64,000 nucleotides of DNA, taken from Fodinicurvata sp. EGI_FJ10296. GTDB lineage: Bacteria; Pseudomonadota; Alphaproteobacteria; DSM-16000; Inquilinaceae. Shown here in pieces: positions 23,678 through 33,168 of this stretch (positions are counted from its first letter, which is position 1; every line of letters begins with the position of its first letter). The notes below the pieces were generated by a model. The model did no database searches. It was not told the origin of the DNA and saw only the letters and a list, made by a program, of their open reading frames with translations. Location of the stretch: positions 124,001-188,000 of the forward strand of contig NZ_JBFCVL010000004.1 in the NCBI RefSeq assembly GCF_040712075.1, in the 5' to 3' direction. Both the position numbers and the translations under genes were made by a program.

Positions 23678-26350
23678 ATGCGGCAGACAGTCATCGCCAG
23701 CGCCTTCCTGTTCGCGGCAATGCTCGTACTGGTCATCGGACGGGACATAAAACGAAACTATGACGACGCGTGGAACGCAGCGGAGACGGATGCCGACGCC
23801 CTCGTGCGGATCGTTGCGGAACAGTCCGTCCGCACCCTGGCCGTTGCCGACGCTGCCCTCGACATGGCCGCCGCTGCGCTGCCGGTCGAGGACGAACGCG
23901 CCGCCGACCGGCTGGCCGCCGCGTTCCGCGACGTCGGCTTCCTGCGAGACGTCGTCGCCATTGATCTGACGGGGGAAATCGTCACCAGTCTGATGCGCCC
24001 GCCCCCGCGCCTTACCGGACCGGCGGCTTCGGCCGAAGCGTTTCCCGGTTCGACCCTTGCACGTTCGACGCGCGAAACGATTGCCGACGGGTTGGAAGCC
24101 TCGCCGGACCCCTATTCACTGGTGCAGGGCAGGAACGCGGCACTGATCGATTCGCCGGCTGCGGCACGCGATCATGACGCATTGCTGCTTGTCCGCCGGG
24201 TGACCCATGTCGACCAGACCACGCCTGTGGCATCGCTGATCGCGGTGATCGATGTCGGGCATTTGACGCAGTCGTTCGACACACTGACAATCGATTCCGA
24301 CACCTCCGTCGCCCTCGTCACGCCGTCAGGGACGATTATGGCGTACAACGCCGAGGACGCGAGCCGGTTCGATGCCTATTGGAATCCCATGGTCACCGGC
24401 GATGACCGATCACCGTCCCGGCTTTCGTCGATGATGGCCCTTATCGGCGATCCTGCCGAGAGCGAGCAGCAACCGGTCGACATGACCGAGACGCTTGTTG
24501 ATTCGTCATCGGGAGGCGAGGCGCGCATCGTCGCCGCGCGACCGGTGGGCTCCTATCCGGTCGTAGCTGTCGCCGCGATCGGCCGGGAGGGCATTCTCGG
24601 AGAATGGTCCAGCCGTTTGCCGTGGAAAATCGCCCTCTTTTTTGCGGTCATGGGCGTCATTCTGACATCCGCACGGATCATGTCGCGGCAGATCGACCAT
24701 ACGCGCGAATCCCAGCACCGGGCCATTCGGAACGAAGGCTTGTTCAAGGACTTTGCCGAGGCGGCGTCCGACTGGTTCTGGGAAACCGACCGCCAGTTCC
24801 GCCTCACCTATGTATCCGACCGTTTCTGCGAAACGATGGGGTTGTCACACGGCGATCTGATCGGAACGATCATGCCTCTGCGCACGGAACGGGTCGCGAG
24901 CCAGGGCACCAGTCGGCTCACGATATCATCGGCCGTTGCCTCGGCCGTTCGTAAACGCGAAGCTTTTCGCGATATCGAAGGAACGATCAGGAAGCCGGGC
25001 GGCAAGAGACTGCACTGTCTGCTGTCCGCCAATCCCGTGCACGACGGTGCGGGGCGGTGGACCGGGTATCGCGGGATCGGCAGAGACGTCACCACCGAAA
25101 AGGAAGCCCGCGCCGCACTGGACAGAATAAGCCTGCGCGAGCGCGATCTTCTGCGCCGCCAGAGTGCCATTCTCGATGGATTGCCGGTGCAGGTCGCATT
25201 GGTCGACAACACCGGCGACGTGATCGTATGCAATACCGGCTGGCGCGAATTCTGGGACGGCATCTTCGACGGCGATGTCGCCTGGCCGCGCAATCTGTTC
25301 GGATTGTTGCAAATCCCCGAAGTCATCGACGAGCGTGACGGACGCGCGGCCGTCGAAGGCGTGACGCGCATTCTCGATAACCCGGAAGGCAAGACCTTCT
25401 GTTATGAATACCGCATTGGCGGACCGGAATCGAACACCTGGTACCGCATGAGCGTCGTGCCCTTCGAGAGCGGGGGTGCCCTGATTGCCCAAATCGATAT
25501 CAGCGAGCGCAAATTCGCCGAAGACACGATTCTCGAAGCCAAGATTCAGGCCGAAAATGCCAATCAGGCCAAGTCGAATTTTCTGACGATGATGAGCCAC
25601 GAACTGCGCACGCCTCTGAATGCCATCATCGGCTTTTCCGAACTGCTTCAGTCGGGCGGGGCCGGCAAGGTTTCAGACAAGCAGTTCGAGTATCTCGGCG
25701 ACATAACGACCTCCGGCCGGCACCTGTTGAATCTGCTGAACGATATTCTCGATCTGTCCAAAATCGAGGCGGGCCGCCTGGAACTGGAACTGTCGAGAGT
25801 CGACCTTTCCCGCCTGATCAGGGACAGCATGCGGTTCATCGAGACCCGCGCCGCTGAAAAGGGGTTGATCGTTCACCCGCCCGACACCGAAGAACGGGTA
25901 TTCGTGATCGTCGATGAACGGCGGATGAAGCAGGTCCTGATCAACCTCCTTAGCAATGCGGTCAAGTTCAATGCCGCTGGCGGTTCGATCTCGGTCGATG
26001 TGGTCGCCCAGGGCGGGGACGAAGGCGCGGCCCTGGGAGGAACTCAGGGTAAGACCGGCAACGGCGGCGAGGAGACGGTGTCGATTGTCGTCTCCGACAC
26101 CGGCATCGGAATGAGCACGGAAGAAGCCGGCCTTGCCATGGAACCGTTCCGCCAGATCGCCAACTCGATGACGAGACAACAGGAAGGCACCGGGCTGGGC
26201 CTGCCTCTGGTGGATCGCCTCGTCAAGCTTCATGACGGTCAGTTCCGGCTGTCCAGCACGCCGGGCAAGGGTACCAGGGCCGAGATCCTGCTGCCCCGCA
26301 CCGCCCTTTATCAACACGACCGGATTCCCGACGCCCGTGCCGCAAGCTAG
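23678..26350 (+). CDS. Membrane sensor histidine kinase with PDC-like sensor and two PAS domains
   Basis: An 890-residue kinase. Membrane helices are at about 4-21 and 316-335, enclosing an extracytoplasmic PDC/dCache-like sensor of about 290 residues. Two PAS domains follow (about 355-480 and 490-620), then HisKA with MSHELRTPLNAIIGFSE (His641), the N-box NLLSNAVKFN (about 756) and GTGLGLPLV (about 838). It should sense a small periplasmic ligand and phosphorylate a response regulator. No receiver domain is attached and no partner is certain. ATG at 23678 is chosen as it starts directly before the first helix; the frame runs on to 23540. Confidence 0.9.
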   Translation: MRQTVIASAFLFAAMLVLVIGRDIKRNYDDAWNAAETDADALVRIVAEQSVRTLAVADAALDMAAAALPVEDERAADRLAAAFRDVGFLRDVVAIDLTGEIVTSLMRPPPRLTGPAASAEAFPGSTLARSTRETIADGLEASPDPYSLVQGRNAALIDSPAAARDHDALLLVRRVTHVDQTTPVASLIAVIDVGHLTQSFDTLTIDSDTSVALVTPSGTIMAYNAEDASRFDAYWNPMVTGDDRSPSRLSSMMALIGDPAESEQQPVDMTETLVDSSSGGEARIVAARPVGSYPVVAVAAIGREGILGEWSSRLPWKIALFFAVMGVILTSARIMSRQIDHTRESQHRAIRNEGLFKDFAEAASDWFWETDRQFRLTYVSDRFCETMGLSHGDLIGTIMPLRTERVASQGTSRLTISSAVASAVRKREAFRDIEGTIRKPGGKRLHCLLSANPVHDGAGRWTGYRGIGRDVTTEKEARAALDRISLRERDLLRRQSAILDGLPVQVALVDNTGDVIVCNTGWREFWDGIFDGDVAWPRNLFGLLQIPEVIDERDGRAAVEGVTRILDNPEGKTFCYEYRIGGPESNTWYRMSVVPFESGGALIAQIDISERKFAEDTILEAKIQAENANQAKSNFLTMMSHELRTPLNAIIGFSELLQSGGAGKVSDKQFEYLGDITTSGRHLLNLLNDILDLSKIEAGRLELELSRVDLSRLIRDSMRFIETRAAEKGLIVHPPDTEERVFVIVDERRMKQVLINLLSNAVKFNAAGGSISVDVVAQGGDEGAALGGTQGKTGNGGEETVSIVVSDTGIGMSTEEAGLAMEPFRQIANSMTRQQEGTGLGLPLVDRLVKLHDGQFRLSSTPGKGTRAEILLPRTALYQHDRIPDARAAS

Positions 26351-26384
26351 TCCGCGGCACCGGCGGTACTGGTCGGAATTCGCG

Positions 26385-27140
26385 TCAGACGCAGCGCCCG
26401 CCATCGACCTCCAGGCAAACGCCGGTCAGGAAAGCGGCCTCGTCCGACGCCAGAAACAACGCCGCATTGGCGACGTCGAGCGGCGTGCTGAGCCGGCCAA
26501 GCGGGATGCCTTCGATGACTTTCGCACGCTTTTCCGGGCTGTCGCCGCCGATGAAATCGTCGGTCAGACCGGTTTCGCCCATCACCGGATTGATCGCCAC
26601 GACCCGGATATTGTCCTTGCCCAATTCGGCGGCCATACCCTTGGTCGCCGTGATCGCCGCGCCCTTGGTCGCATTATACCAGACAAGCCCCGGACGCGGC
26701 CGGATGCCGGCGGTCGATGCGATGTTGACGAACACGCCGCTTCCGGCCTTGCGGAATACGGGAATGGCGAATTTCGCCGTCAGATACAGGCTCTTGACGT
26801 TGACGTCGAAGACCCGGTCGAACTGTTCCTCGGTGATATCGAGGATCGGGCCGTTGCGATGTGTGGTACCGGCATTATTGACCACGATGTCGAGGCCGCC
26901 GAAAGCCGCAAGTGTCTCATCGATCATACGCTCGACATCGGCGCTGACCGCGACATTGGCGGTGACGGCAACTGATGTGCCGCCCTTCGCCGCGATATCG
27001 GCGGCCACACGGCCCGCAGCATCGCCATTGATGTCCGCGACCACAACCCGGGCGCCCTCGTCGGCATAGCGCCGCGCGATTCCCTCACCGAAGCCACCGC
27101 CACCGCCGGTGACGATCGCAACCTTGTCTTTCAATCTCAT
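26385..27140 (-). CDS. SDR family oxidoreductase of the TRAP operon
   Basis: A 251-residue classical short-chain dehydrogenase: VTGGGGGFGEGIARR cofactor loop, NNAGTTHRNG, catalytic Ser-Tyr-Lys in NIASTAGIRPRPGLVWYNATKG, C-terminal GVCLEVDGGRCV. It is related to glucose 1-dehydrogenase and other polyol or hydroxy-acid dehydrogenases; the substrate is unknown. It follows the aldehyde dehydrogenase by 42 bases, so an alcohol-to-aldehyde-to-acid pathway for the TRAP-imported compound is a fair inference. The start has a GGGGAG site. Confidence 0.85.
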   Translation of the reverse strand: MRLKDKVAIVTGGGGGFGEGIARRYADEGARVVVADINGDAAGRVAADIAAKGGTSVAVTANVAVSADVERMIDETLAAFGGLDIVVNNAGTTHRNGPILDITEEQFDRVFDVNVKSLYLTAKFAIPVFRKAGSGVFVNIASTAGIRPRPGLVWYNATKGAAITATKGMAAELGKDNIRVVAINPVMGETGLTDDFIGGDSPEKRAKVIEGIPLGRLSTPLDVANAALFLASDEAAFLTGVCLEVDGGRCV

Positions 27141-27182
27141 ACTGCATGCTCCCCTTCAGGCGAAATCATCCGCCGACAGCCG

Positions 27183-28628
27183 TCATCCGTGGCGAATGGT
27201 CACCGTTTTGACAGTGGTAAAGCTGACCATGCCGTCGAAGCCTTTTTCACGGCCGAATCCGGACTTCTTCACGCCACCGAAAGGCAGTTCGATGCCGCCT
27301 CCGGCGCCATAACTGTTGATGAAGACCTGGCCGGACCTGACGCCACGGGCAAGGCGCATCTGACGGCCGCCATCAGCTGTCCATATACCCGCACACAGAC
27401 CGAAATCGGTACCGTTGGCCGCCTCCAGCGCATCGACCTCGTCTTCGAATGGCATCGCCGCCAGGACCGGGCCGAACACCTCCTGCTGGGCAAGGAAGTG
27501 ATCGCGCGGCACATTGCCGAAGACCATGGGAGCCTGAAAGAAACCGCCCCGGTCGGCACCGGTGGCCAGTTTGCCCGTTGCCGCAACGGCAATTCCGTCG
27601 CCGCGGGCCCGCTCCAGAAACGAATCCACCCGCGCCTTCTGCTTTGCGCTGATCAGCGGCCCGCAGTTGGGGTCGTCGGCGGCATCGACCGGACCGGCGA
27701 TCATGCCGGAAACACGATCACAGACCGCGCCCAGCACACGGTCATAGGCGCTGCGTTCGACCAGCAGCCGGCTGCCGGCTGAACAGGTCTGGCCGGCGTT
27801 CTGGATGAAAGCGTTGGTCAGGATCGGCAGAGCCGCTTCGAGATCGACGTCGCCAAAGACGATCTGCGGTGATTTTCCGCCCAGTTCCATGGTGACCGGC
27901 CGGTTGTTCGCGGCTGCCGCCGTCTGGACCAGCGCCCCGGTTTCCGGCGAGCCCGTGAACGAGATGTGGTCGACATCCGGATGGGCCGACAGCCGCGCGC
28001 CCGCCTCGGCGCCAAAACCGGTGACGATGTTCAGGGCGCCGGTCGGCAAGCCCGCCTCCAGTGCCAGTTCGGCCAGCCGCAGGATCGACAGGCAGGCATC
28101 TTCGGCCGGTTTGACGACGCAGGCATTGCCGGCGGCCAGGGCGGCGCCGACCGAGCGGCCGAAGATCTGCATGGGATAGTTCCATGGCACGATATGGCCG
28201 GTCACGCCGTGCGGCTCGCGCAGGGTCAGCACCGTATAGCCGTCCTGGAACGGTATCGTCTCGCCGTGCAGCTTGTCGGCGGCGCCGGCATAGTATTCGA
28301 AATACCGGTGGCAACAAACGGCGTCTACGCGTGCGGCCGGGCGCGGCTTGCCGCAATCGCGGCTCTCCAGCGCGGTCAGTTCATCAAGATGGGCGTCGAT
28401 CAGATCTGCCCAGCGGCGCAGCACGCGGCTGCGCTCGACAGCCGTCATGCGGCCCCAGGCGCCGTCGAAGGCGCCGCGTGCCGCGACGACTGCATCATCG
28501 ATATCCGCCGCGTCACCGCGCGCCAGGGACTCGAAAACCTGGCCGGTCGAGGGATCGACGACGTCGATGGTTTCATGCGTTTTGGCGGCACGCCAGGCGG
28601 CGCCGATCAGCAGGGATCGGTCGGGCAT
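27183..28628 (-). CDS. NAD(P)-dependent aldehyde dehydrogenase
   Basis: A 481-residue ALDH superfamily enzyme, normal length. VPWNYPMQIF (about 146), the general base Glu in MELGGKSPQIVF (about 246) and the nucleophile Cys in FIQNAGQTCSAGSRLL (about 281) are intact, followed by QEVFGPVLAAMPFEDE. Resembles betaine/aldehyde dehydrogenases of broad range. It sits between the TRAP permease and the SDR, 75 bases after DctM, and presumably oxidises an aldehyde derived from the imported substrate. AGGAAG lies just before the ATG. Confidence 0.9.
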   Translation of the reverse strand: MPDRSLLIGAAWRAAKTHETIDVVDPSTGQVFESLARGDAADIDDAVVAARGAFDGAWGRMTAVERSRVLRRWADLIDAHLDELTALESRDCGKPRPAARVDAVCCHRYFEYYAGAADKLHGETIPFQDGYTVLTLREPHGVTGHIVPWNYPMQIFGRSVGAALAAGNACVVKPAEDACLSILRLAELALEAGLPTGALNIVTGFGAEAGARLSAHPDVDHISFTGSPETGALVQTAAAANNRPVTMELGGKSPQIVFGDVDLEAALPILTNAFIQNAGQTCSAGSRLLVERSAYDRVLGAVCDRVSGMIAGPVDAADDPNCGPLISAKQKARVDSFLERARGDGIAVAATGKLATGADRGGFFQAPMVFGNVPRDHFLAQQEVFGPVLAAMPFEDEVDALEAANGTDFGLCAGIWTADGGRQMRLARGVRSGQVFINSYGAGGGIELPFGGVKKSGFGREKGFDGMVSFTTVKTVTIRHG

Positions 28629-28703
28629 CGTCTTCTTCCTTGTGCAATCGGTCGAGCAGCAATCTTCGGACGGATGACCCGGCCCGCGTGCGTGCAGGAC
28701 CGG

Positions 28704-29984
28704 TCATCCGCCGTAAAGCAGGTCCCGGAATACCAGCGTAACGAACGGAATGTAAGTGATGATCATCAGGCAGGCCAGCATGACGAGCACGAAAGGCAGC
28801 AAAGGGATGATGAACCGGTCTACCGGCAGTCGCGCGACCTGCGACGCGGCGAACATGTTGACGCCCAGCGGCGGGGTGAACATGCCCAGTGCCAGATTGA
28901 CGACCATGATCATGCCGAAATGGACCGGGTCCAGGCCGAACGACACCGCGATCGGCAGCAGGATCGGCGCCAGCACGATGATCGCCGCCGACGTCTCGAT
29001 GAACATTCCGACCAGCAGCAGAACGACATTGACCGCCAGCAGGAATGTCCAGCCCTCGTTGAAGACCTGCGTCACCCAGCGCGCGATTTCCGCCGGAACT
29101 CCGGCCCGGGTCAGCACGAAGCTGAACAGCGCCGCCGCCGCTATGATCAGCATGATGACCGATGTCGCGACCATGGAATTTCGCAGGATTTCCGGCAGGT
29201 CCCGGGGCTTGAGCCGCCGATAGACGAACATCCCGACGATCAGCGCGTAGAAGACGGCAACCGCCGATGCCTCGGTCGGCGTGAAGACGCCGCCATAGAT
29301 GCCGCCAATGACCACGAACGGCATGATCAGCGCCCACAGCGCCCGCTTGAAGGCGGTCCATACGCCCAGCCGGTCCTCGGCCGGACGCTCCCCGTATCCC
29401 TTGATGCGGGCGACGATATGAACGAACACCATCAGCGCGATACCGACGACCAGCCCGGGTCCGATGCCGGCAATGAACAACTGCCCGATCGAAGTCTCGG
29501 TCGCGACGCCGTAAAGGATCAGCGGTATCGACGGCGGGATCAGCACGCCCAGGCTGGCGGACGAGGCCTGGACCGAGGCCGCGAAAGGCTTGGGATAGTC
29601 GTCCCTGACCATCGCCGGGATCAGGATCGCGCCGATCGCAAAGGTCGTCGCCACGCTCGATCCCGAGACGCTGGCGAAAATCATGCAGGTCAGCACGCAG
29701 GTGCAGGCCAGGCCGCCGCGCACGCCGCCCACGATGGATTTGGCGAAATCGACCAGACGTTCCGATATTCCGCCGGCGGACATCAGATTGCCGGCCAGGA
29801 TGAAAAACGGAATCGCCATCAGCGTGAAGCTGTCGATGCCGGTGAACATGCGCTGCGCCACCAGCAACAGCGGCAACCGGGTGAAATATTCGATCGCCAC
29901 CACCGCCGCCATGGCGATGCCCACTGCGATCGGGACACCCAGCATGAACAGGATGCCCATGGTCAGGGCCATTGCTGCGTTCAT
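28704..29984 (-). CDS. dctM: TRAP transporter large permease (DctM type)
   Basis: A 426-residue integral membrane protein with about 11-12 helices, the ion-coupled translocation subunit of a tripartite ATP-independent transporter. The motifs SVSGSSVATTFAIGAILIPAM and ASSASLGVLIPPSIPLILYG (about residues 105-165) are the characteristic cavity region. The ATG overlaps the small permease stop by one base (TGATG), so expression is coupled. The substrate is set by DctP and remains unknown. Confidence 0.95.
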   Translation of the reverse strand: MNAAMALTMGILFMLGVPIAVGIAMAAVVAIEYFTRLPLLLVAQRMFTGIDSFTLMAIPFFILAGNLMSAGGISERLVDFAKSIVGGVRGGLACTCVLTCMIFASVSGSSVATTFAIGAILIPAMVRDDYPKPFAASVQASSASLGVLIPPSIPLILYGVATETSIGQLFIAGIGPGLVVGIALMVFVHIVARIKGYGERPAEDRLGVWTAFKRALWALIMPFVVIGGIYGGVFTPTEASAVAVFYALIVGMFVYRRLKPRDLPEILRNSMVATSVIMLIIAAAALFSFVLTRAGVPAEIARWVTQVFNEGWTFLLAVNVVLLLVGMFIETSAAIIVLAPILLPIAVSFGLDPVHFGMIMVVNLALGMFTPPLGVNMFAASQVARLPVDRFIIPLLPFVLVMLACLMIITYIPFVTLVFRDLLYGG

Positions 29985-30502
29985 CAGGTAGCGCTCGCTT
30001 TGGGATCGACGATCAGCAGATGGCCTTCCGGGTCGCGCCAGACATCGATGGCGCGGCTGATAACACTGAAGATGCTGAGCACCGCCCCGACCGGTATCGC
30101 CGCGTAGACATAGGCAATACTGATGAACAACCCGGCCAGGTTCTGGTTCTGAACGCGCAGCATCATGCTATAGCCCTGCCACGCCAGGACGACCAGGAAC
30201 ACCACACAGACGACGGACACGAGAAGATAGATGCCGATCATCATGCCACGCGGCACCAGACGATAAATCAGCTCGACGCCGATCATCGCGCCGGTCTTGA
30301 AGGCATAGGGCGCCGTCAGAAACACGGCCCAGATCATCATCGAACGGATCGCCACTTCCGACCATGTCGACGGCATCCCGGCCACATAACGCGTCCAGAC
30401 CTGATATATCGCCAATGCCGCCGAAACGGCCAGCAGCAGCGCGGCGACCGCAATTGCCGCACGGGTCACTGCGGACTCGATCCGCTGAAACCAGACTATC
30501 AT
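29984..30502 (-). CDS. dctQ: TRAP transporter small permease (DctQ type)
   Basis: A 172-residue membrane protein with four helices, the small TRAP subunit that pairs with DctM. The Trp-Thr-Arg-Tyr segment YQVWTRYVAGMPSTWSEVAIR is the conserved DctQ signature after helix 1. It lies 98 bases after dctP with a strong hairpin between, and its stop overlaps the dctM start. Confidence 0.95.
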   Translation of the reverse strand: MIVWFQRIESAVTRAAIAVAALLLAVSAALAIYQVWTRYVAGMPSTWSEVAIRSMMIWAVFLTAPYAFKTGAMIGVELIYRLVPRGMMIGIYLLVSVVCVVFLVVLAWQGYSMMLRVQNQNLAGLFISIAYVYAAIPVGAVLSIFSVISRAIDVWRDPEGHLLIVDPKASAT

Positions 30503-30548
30503 CCGAATATTCGCCCCGCGTCGGCCGTCAGGTCGGTTTCATCCGGCC

Positions 30549-30572
30549 CGCCCCGGCAGAAAGGCCGGGGCG
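30549..30572 (-). terminator. Intercistronic hairpin between dctP and dctQ
   Basis: A 9-bp perfect GC stem (CGCCCCGGC 30549-30557, GCCGGGGCG 30564-30572) with a 6-base loop lies between the binding-protein and permease genes, without a T tract. Such hairpins usually stabilise the upstream binding-protein message or attenuate the permeases; either role is inference. Confidence 0.55.
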
Positions 30573-30600
30573 AAGCCGTTGGAGTAAGCGCTGCTCGGGA

Positions 30601-31584
30601 TCAGTCGAGACCCCAGTTCTGAATGCGCTCGATCAGATCCTGATCGAAACGGTCGGCAAAGACCTCGTAGGCCGGAGAAACAGCCTCCTGAAAGGCTGCC
30701 TTGTCGACTTCCTCGACCACCTCGACGCCCAACTCGCGCAGTTGATCGACGCCGTCGCGCTCTTCGCTCAGAACACGCTCGCGGGTGGCTTCGGCGGACG
30801 CTTTCGCCGCTTCGCGGAACCAGCCCTTCTGCTCGTCGTTCAACTGATCCCACGAGAACGGCGACATCAGAACGATGGCCGGCGAATAGACATGACCGGT
30901 CAGCGTCAGATAATCCTGAACCTCGTGAAAATTGGCCGCCGTGATCACGGCGATCGGGTTTTCCTGGCCATCGACCGTGCCCTGCTGCAGGGCCGTGAAG
31001 ACCTCCGGCCACGCCATGGGCGTCGGCGCCACGCCGGCGGCTTCGAACGCGCGCATATGGACTTCGTTCTCCATTGTCCGGATCTGCAGGCCCTGCATGT
31101 CCTCCGGCGTTTCGACCGGGCGCACCGAATTGGTCAGGTGGCGGAAACCGTTCTCGGACCATGCCAGACCGATCAGATCCTGCTCGGCCATGCCGTCGAG
31201 CATTTCCTGGCCGATTTCGCCGTCGAGCACGCCGCGCGCATGGTCATAGTCGCGGAACAGGAAAGGCAGGTCGAGCACCAGGACATCCGGCACGAAATTG
31301 CCCAGCGGACCGCTGGAGGTGATGACAAGATCGACCGATCCGATCTGAAGCCCCTCGATCATGTCACGCTCGCCGCCAAGGGCGCTGGCGGGCTGCTCGA
31401 CGATCTCGATGCTGCCGTCGCTCAATTCGGCGATGGTATCGGCGAAAGCCTGATACCCGTCTCCGTAATGGCTATCCGAGGCGAGCGAATGGCCGAGATC
31501 GAAGGTCAGGTCCTGTGCCGCGGCACCACTGGACAAAAGGGCGATGGCGGCGGCTCCGCCAAGTGCGGTACGCAAGATGGTCAT
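30601..31584 (-). CDS. dctP: TRAP transporter solute-binding protein (DctP type)
   Basis: A 327-residue periplasmic binding protein. The signal peptide (residues 1-24, ending SSGAAAQ) is clear. The conserved Arg that binds substrate carboxylates is probably in GLQIRTMENEVHMRAFEAAGV near residue 147, followed by PTPMAWPEVFTALQQGTVDGQENP, the family signature. The ligand is most likely an organic acid. ATG at 31584 has a GGGAGGATCG site. It is the first gene of the dctPQM-ALDH-SDR unit; the 170 bases upstream must hold its promoter. No regulator gene adjoins. Confidence 0.95.
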   Translation of the reverse strand: MTILRTALGGAAAIALLSSGAAAQDLTFDLGHSLASDSHYGDGYQAFADTIAELSDGSIEIVEQPASALGGERDMIEGLQIGSVDLVITSSGPLGNFVPDVLVLDLPFLFRDYDHARGVLDGEIGQEMLDGMAEQDLIGLAWSENGFRHLTNSVRPVETPEDMQGLQIRTMENEVHMRAFEAAGVAPTPMAWPEVFTALQQGTVDGQENPIAVITAANFHEVQDYLTLTGHVYSPAIVLMSPFSWDQLNDEQKGWFREAAKASAEATRERVLSEERDGVDQLRELGVEVVEEVDKAAFQEAVSPAYEVFADRFDQDLIERIQNWGLD

Positions 31585-31754
31585 GTAATCGATCCTCCCG
31601 TTTTTGACGTCGCGCCGGTGACTGTCGGCACGTTGATCACTTTTGGCAAATGGTCATACCAGAATGCCCTGCGATGTGTACCGTCATTCCGGCGACAGGC
31701 GCAAGCCGACCGTGCGTCGATCGACACTTCCGGCATCGGCGCCGCAAGCCTGGT

Positions 31755-32774
31755 CTACCCTGCGGCGACGGCAAGGAACCGATCGACATCGGTGTCGGTG
31801 ATCGCGAACGAGGTCACAAGGCGCACCGAGCCATCGCCCCACCGATAGAACAGGATACCGGCGGATTCCACCCGGTCGGCCATGGGGTCGGGCAGCACGG
31901 CGAAGATTTCATTCGCTTCCACCGGATGCTGCAACCGGACACCCGGCAACGCTTCCAGCCCGTCGGCCAGCCGCCGCGCCGCGCCGTTCGATTGCCGGGC
32001 GAGCCGCAGCCACAGGCCGTCGGCCAGCCACGTATTCAATTGCGCCGACAGAAACCGCATCTTGGAGAACAGGTGACCGGCCCGTTTGCGCCGAAACCGC
32101 GTATCTGCCGCCAGGTCAGGATCGAAGAAAACGACCACCTCGGCGGCGATACAGCCATTCTTGGTCGCGCCCAGGCTGAGAACGTCGACGCCCGCGCGCC
32201 ATGTCAGGTCGGCGGGGCTGCTCCCGGTCGAAACGACCGCATTGGCGAACCGGGCACCGTCCATATGAACCCGAAGCCCGCGTGAACGGGCGATTTCCGC
32301 GATCGCCGCGACGGCCTCGGGCCGGTAGACGGTTCCAGCCTCGGTCGCTTGCGTCAGGCTGACGACGCTGGGCTGCACGCGGTGGACGTTGCCGGAACCG
32401 GCAGCGTCGATCGCGGCCGCCACCGTCCCGGCGTCCAGGCGGCCATGCTCGCCGTCCAACGCAATCAGCTTGGCGCCGCCGGTAAACATTTCCGGTGCAC
32501 CGCACTCGTCGACGTTGATGTGACTGCCCCGGTGGCAAAGGATGCTGCCCCAGGGCGGGCACAGTGTGGCCAGCGCCAGCGAATTGGCCGCCGACCCGGT
32601 CGCGACGGGGAAGACCGCCAGCCGATCGGTCTCGAAAACCTCCGCCAGCGCCGACTCCAACTGCCGTGTCGCCGCGTCGTTGCCATAGGGCATCGCGGCA
32701 CCGGACAGTGCCGGCCCCAGGGCTTCGAGGATTTCCGGCGCCGCGCCGGCCGTATTGTCGCTGCAGAAATTCAT
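31755..32774 (-). CDS. Low-specificity threonine aldolase
   Basis: A 339-residue PLP enzyme of the fold-type I threonine aldolase family (LtaE), cleaving threonine or related beta-hydroxy amino acids to glycine and an aldehyde. MNFCSDNTAGAAPEIL at the start, YGNDAATRQLE, the VHMDGARFANAV Asp that binds PLP, and the Schiff-base Lys in LSLGATKNG (about 207) are present. The ATG overlaps the stop of the upstream membrane-protein gene (ATGA). The link to the TRAP unit downstream is uncertain because 170 bases separate them. Confidence 0.9.
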   Translation of the reverse strand: MNFCSDNTAGAAPEILEALGPALSGAAMPYGNDAATRQLESALAEVFETDRLAVFPVATGSAANSLALATLCPPWGSILCHRGSHINVDECGAPEMFTGGAKLIALDGEHGRLDAGTVAAAIDAAGSGNVHRVQPSVVSLTQATEAGTVYRPEAVAAIAEIARSRGLRVHMDGARFANAVVSTGSSPADLTWRAGVDVLSLGATKNGCIAAEVVVFFDPDLAADTRFRRKRAGHLFSKMRFLSAQLNTWLADGLWLRLARQSNGAARRLADGLEALPGVRLQHPVEANEIFAVLPDPMADRVESAGILFYRWGDGSVRLVTSFAITDTDVDRFLAVAAG

Positions 32775-33166
32775 TCGGTTTCTCCCGGTACCGGTGCCAG
32801 CCCCGGCACGGAGCGGGCGCCCGTGTCGCCAGTCGGCAAGGCGGCGGGCACGCCGACGGTGCCGATCTCGTCGCCGGTGCGCAGATCGACGACCTTGAAC
32901 AATGTGGTCGCGTCAGGCATCTGAAGGATGAGGATCAGGTGGTCCGCCGTTGCCTCGGTCCCGGCCAGCGCGGCGCCGGCCGGTATCTCGACCGATGCGG
33001 CAAAGGCTTCGCCCGATGCCGGCCTGACGGAAGCAGTGACCGGAGCAGCGTCAGGGGACGCCGGATCGGGGCTTTGTGTCCGGTGAATGAGTTCGACGAT
33101 GATGATCGAAACGCCGAGGAGGATCATCACCCCCATGACGGCGGTCAGAATTTTGAGTGCTTTCAA
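32771..33166 (-). CDS. Single-span membrane protein next to rluD
   Basis: A 131-residue protein with an N-terminal membrane helix (about residues 5-28) and a soluble C-terminal part containing HLILILQMPDATTLFKVVDL. It resembles short uncharacterised alphaproteobacterial proteins found beside RluA-type genes, but no firm family is claimed. The start is unclear: TTG at 33166 is chosen, TTG at 33175 and ATG at 33136 are alternatives. Its start region nearly meets that of the divergent rluD gene. The stop overlaps the threonine aldolase start by 4 bases. Confidence 0.6.
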   Translation of the reverse strand: MKALKILTAVMGVMILLGVSIIIVELIHRTQSPDPASPDAAPVTASVRPASGEAFAASVEIPAGAALAGTEATADHLILILQMPDATTLFKVVDLRTGDEIGTVGVPAALPTGDTGARSVPGLAPVPGETE

Positions 33167-33168
33167 AG

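Noticed and set aside
27966-30107. A 713-residue plus-strand open frame opposite the TRAP permeases
   Set aside because: It is antisense to clear ALDH and DctM/DctQ genes and consists of low-complexity His/Gln/Arg sequence.
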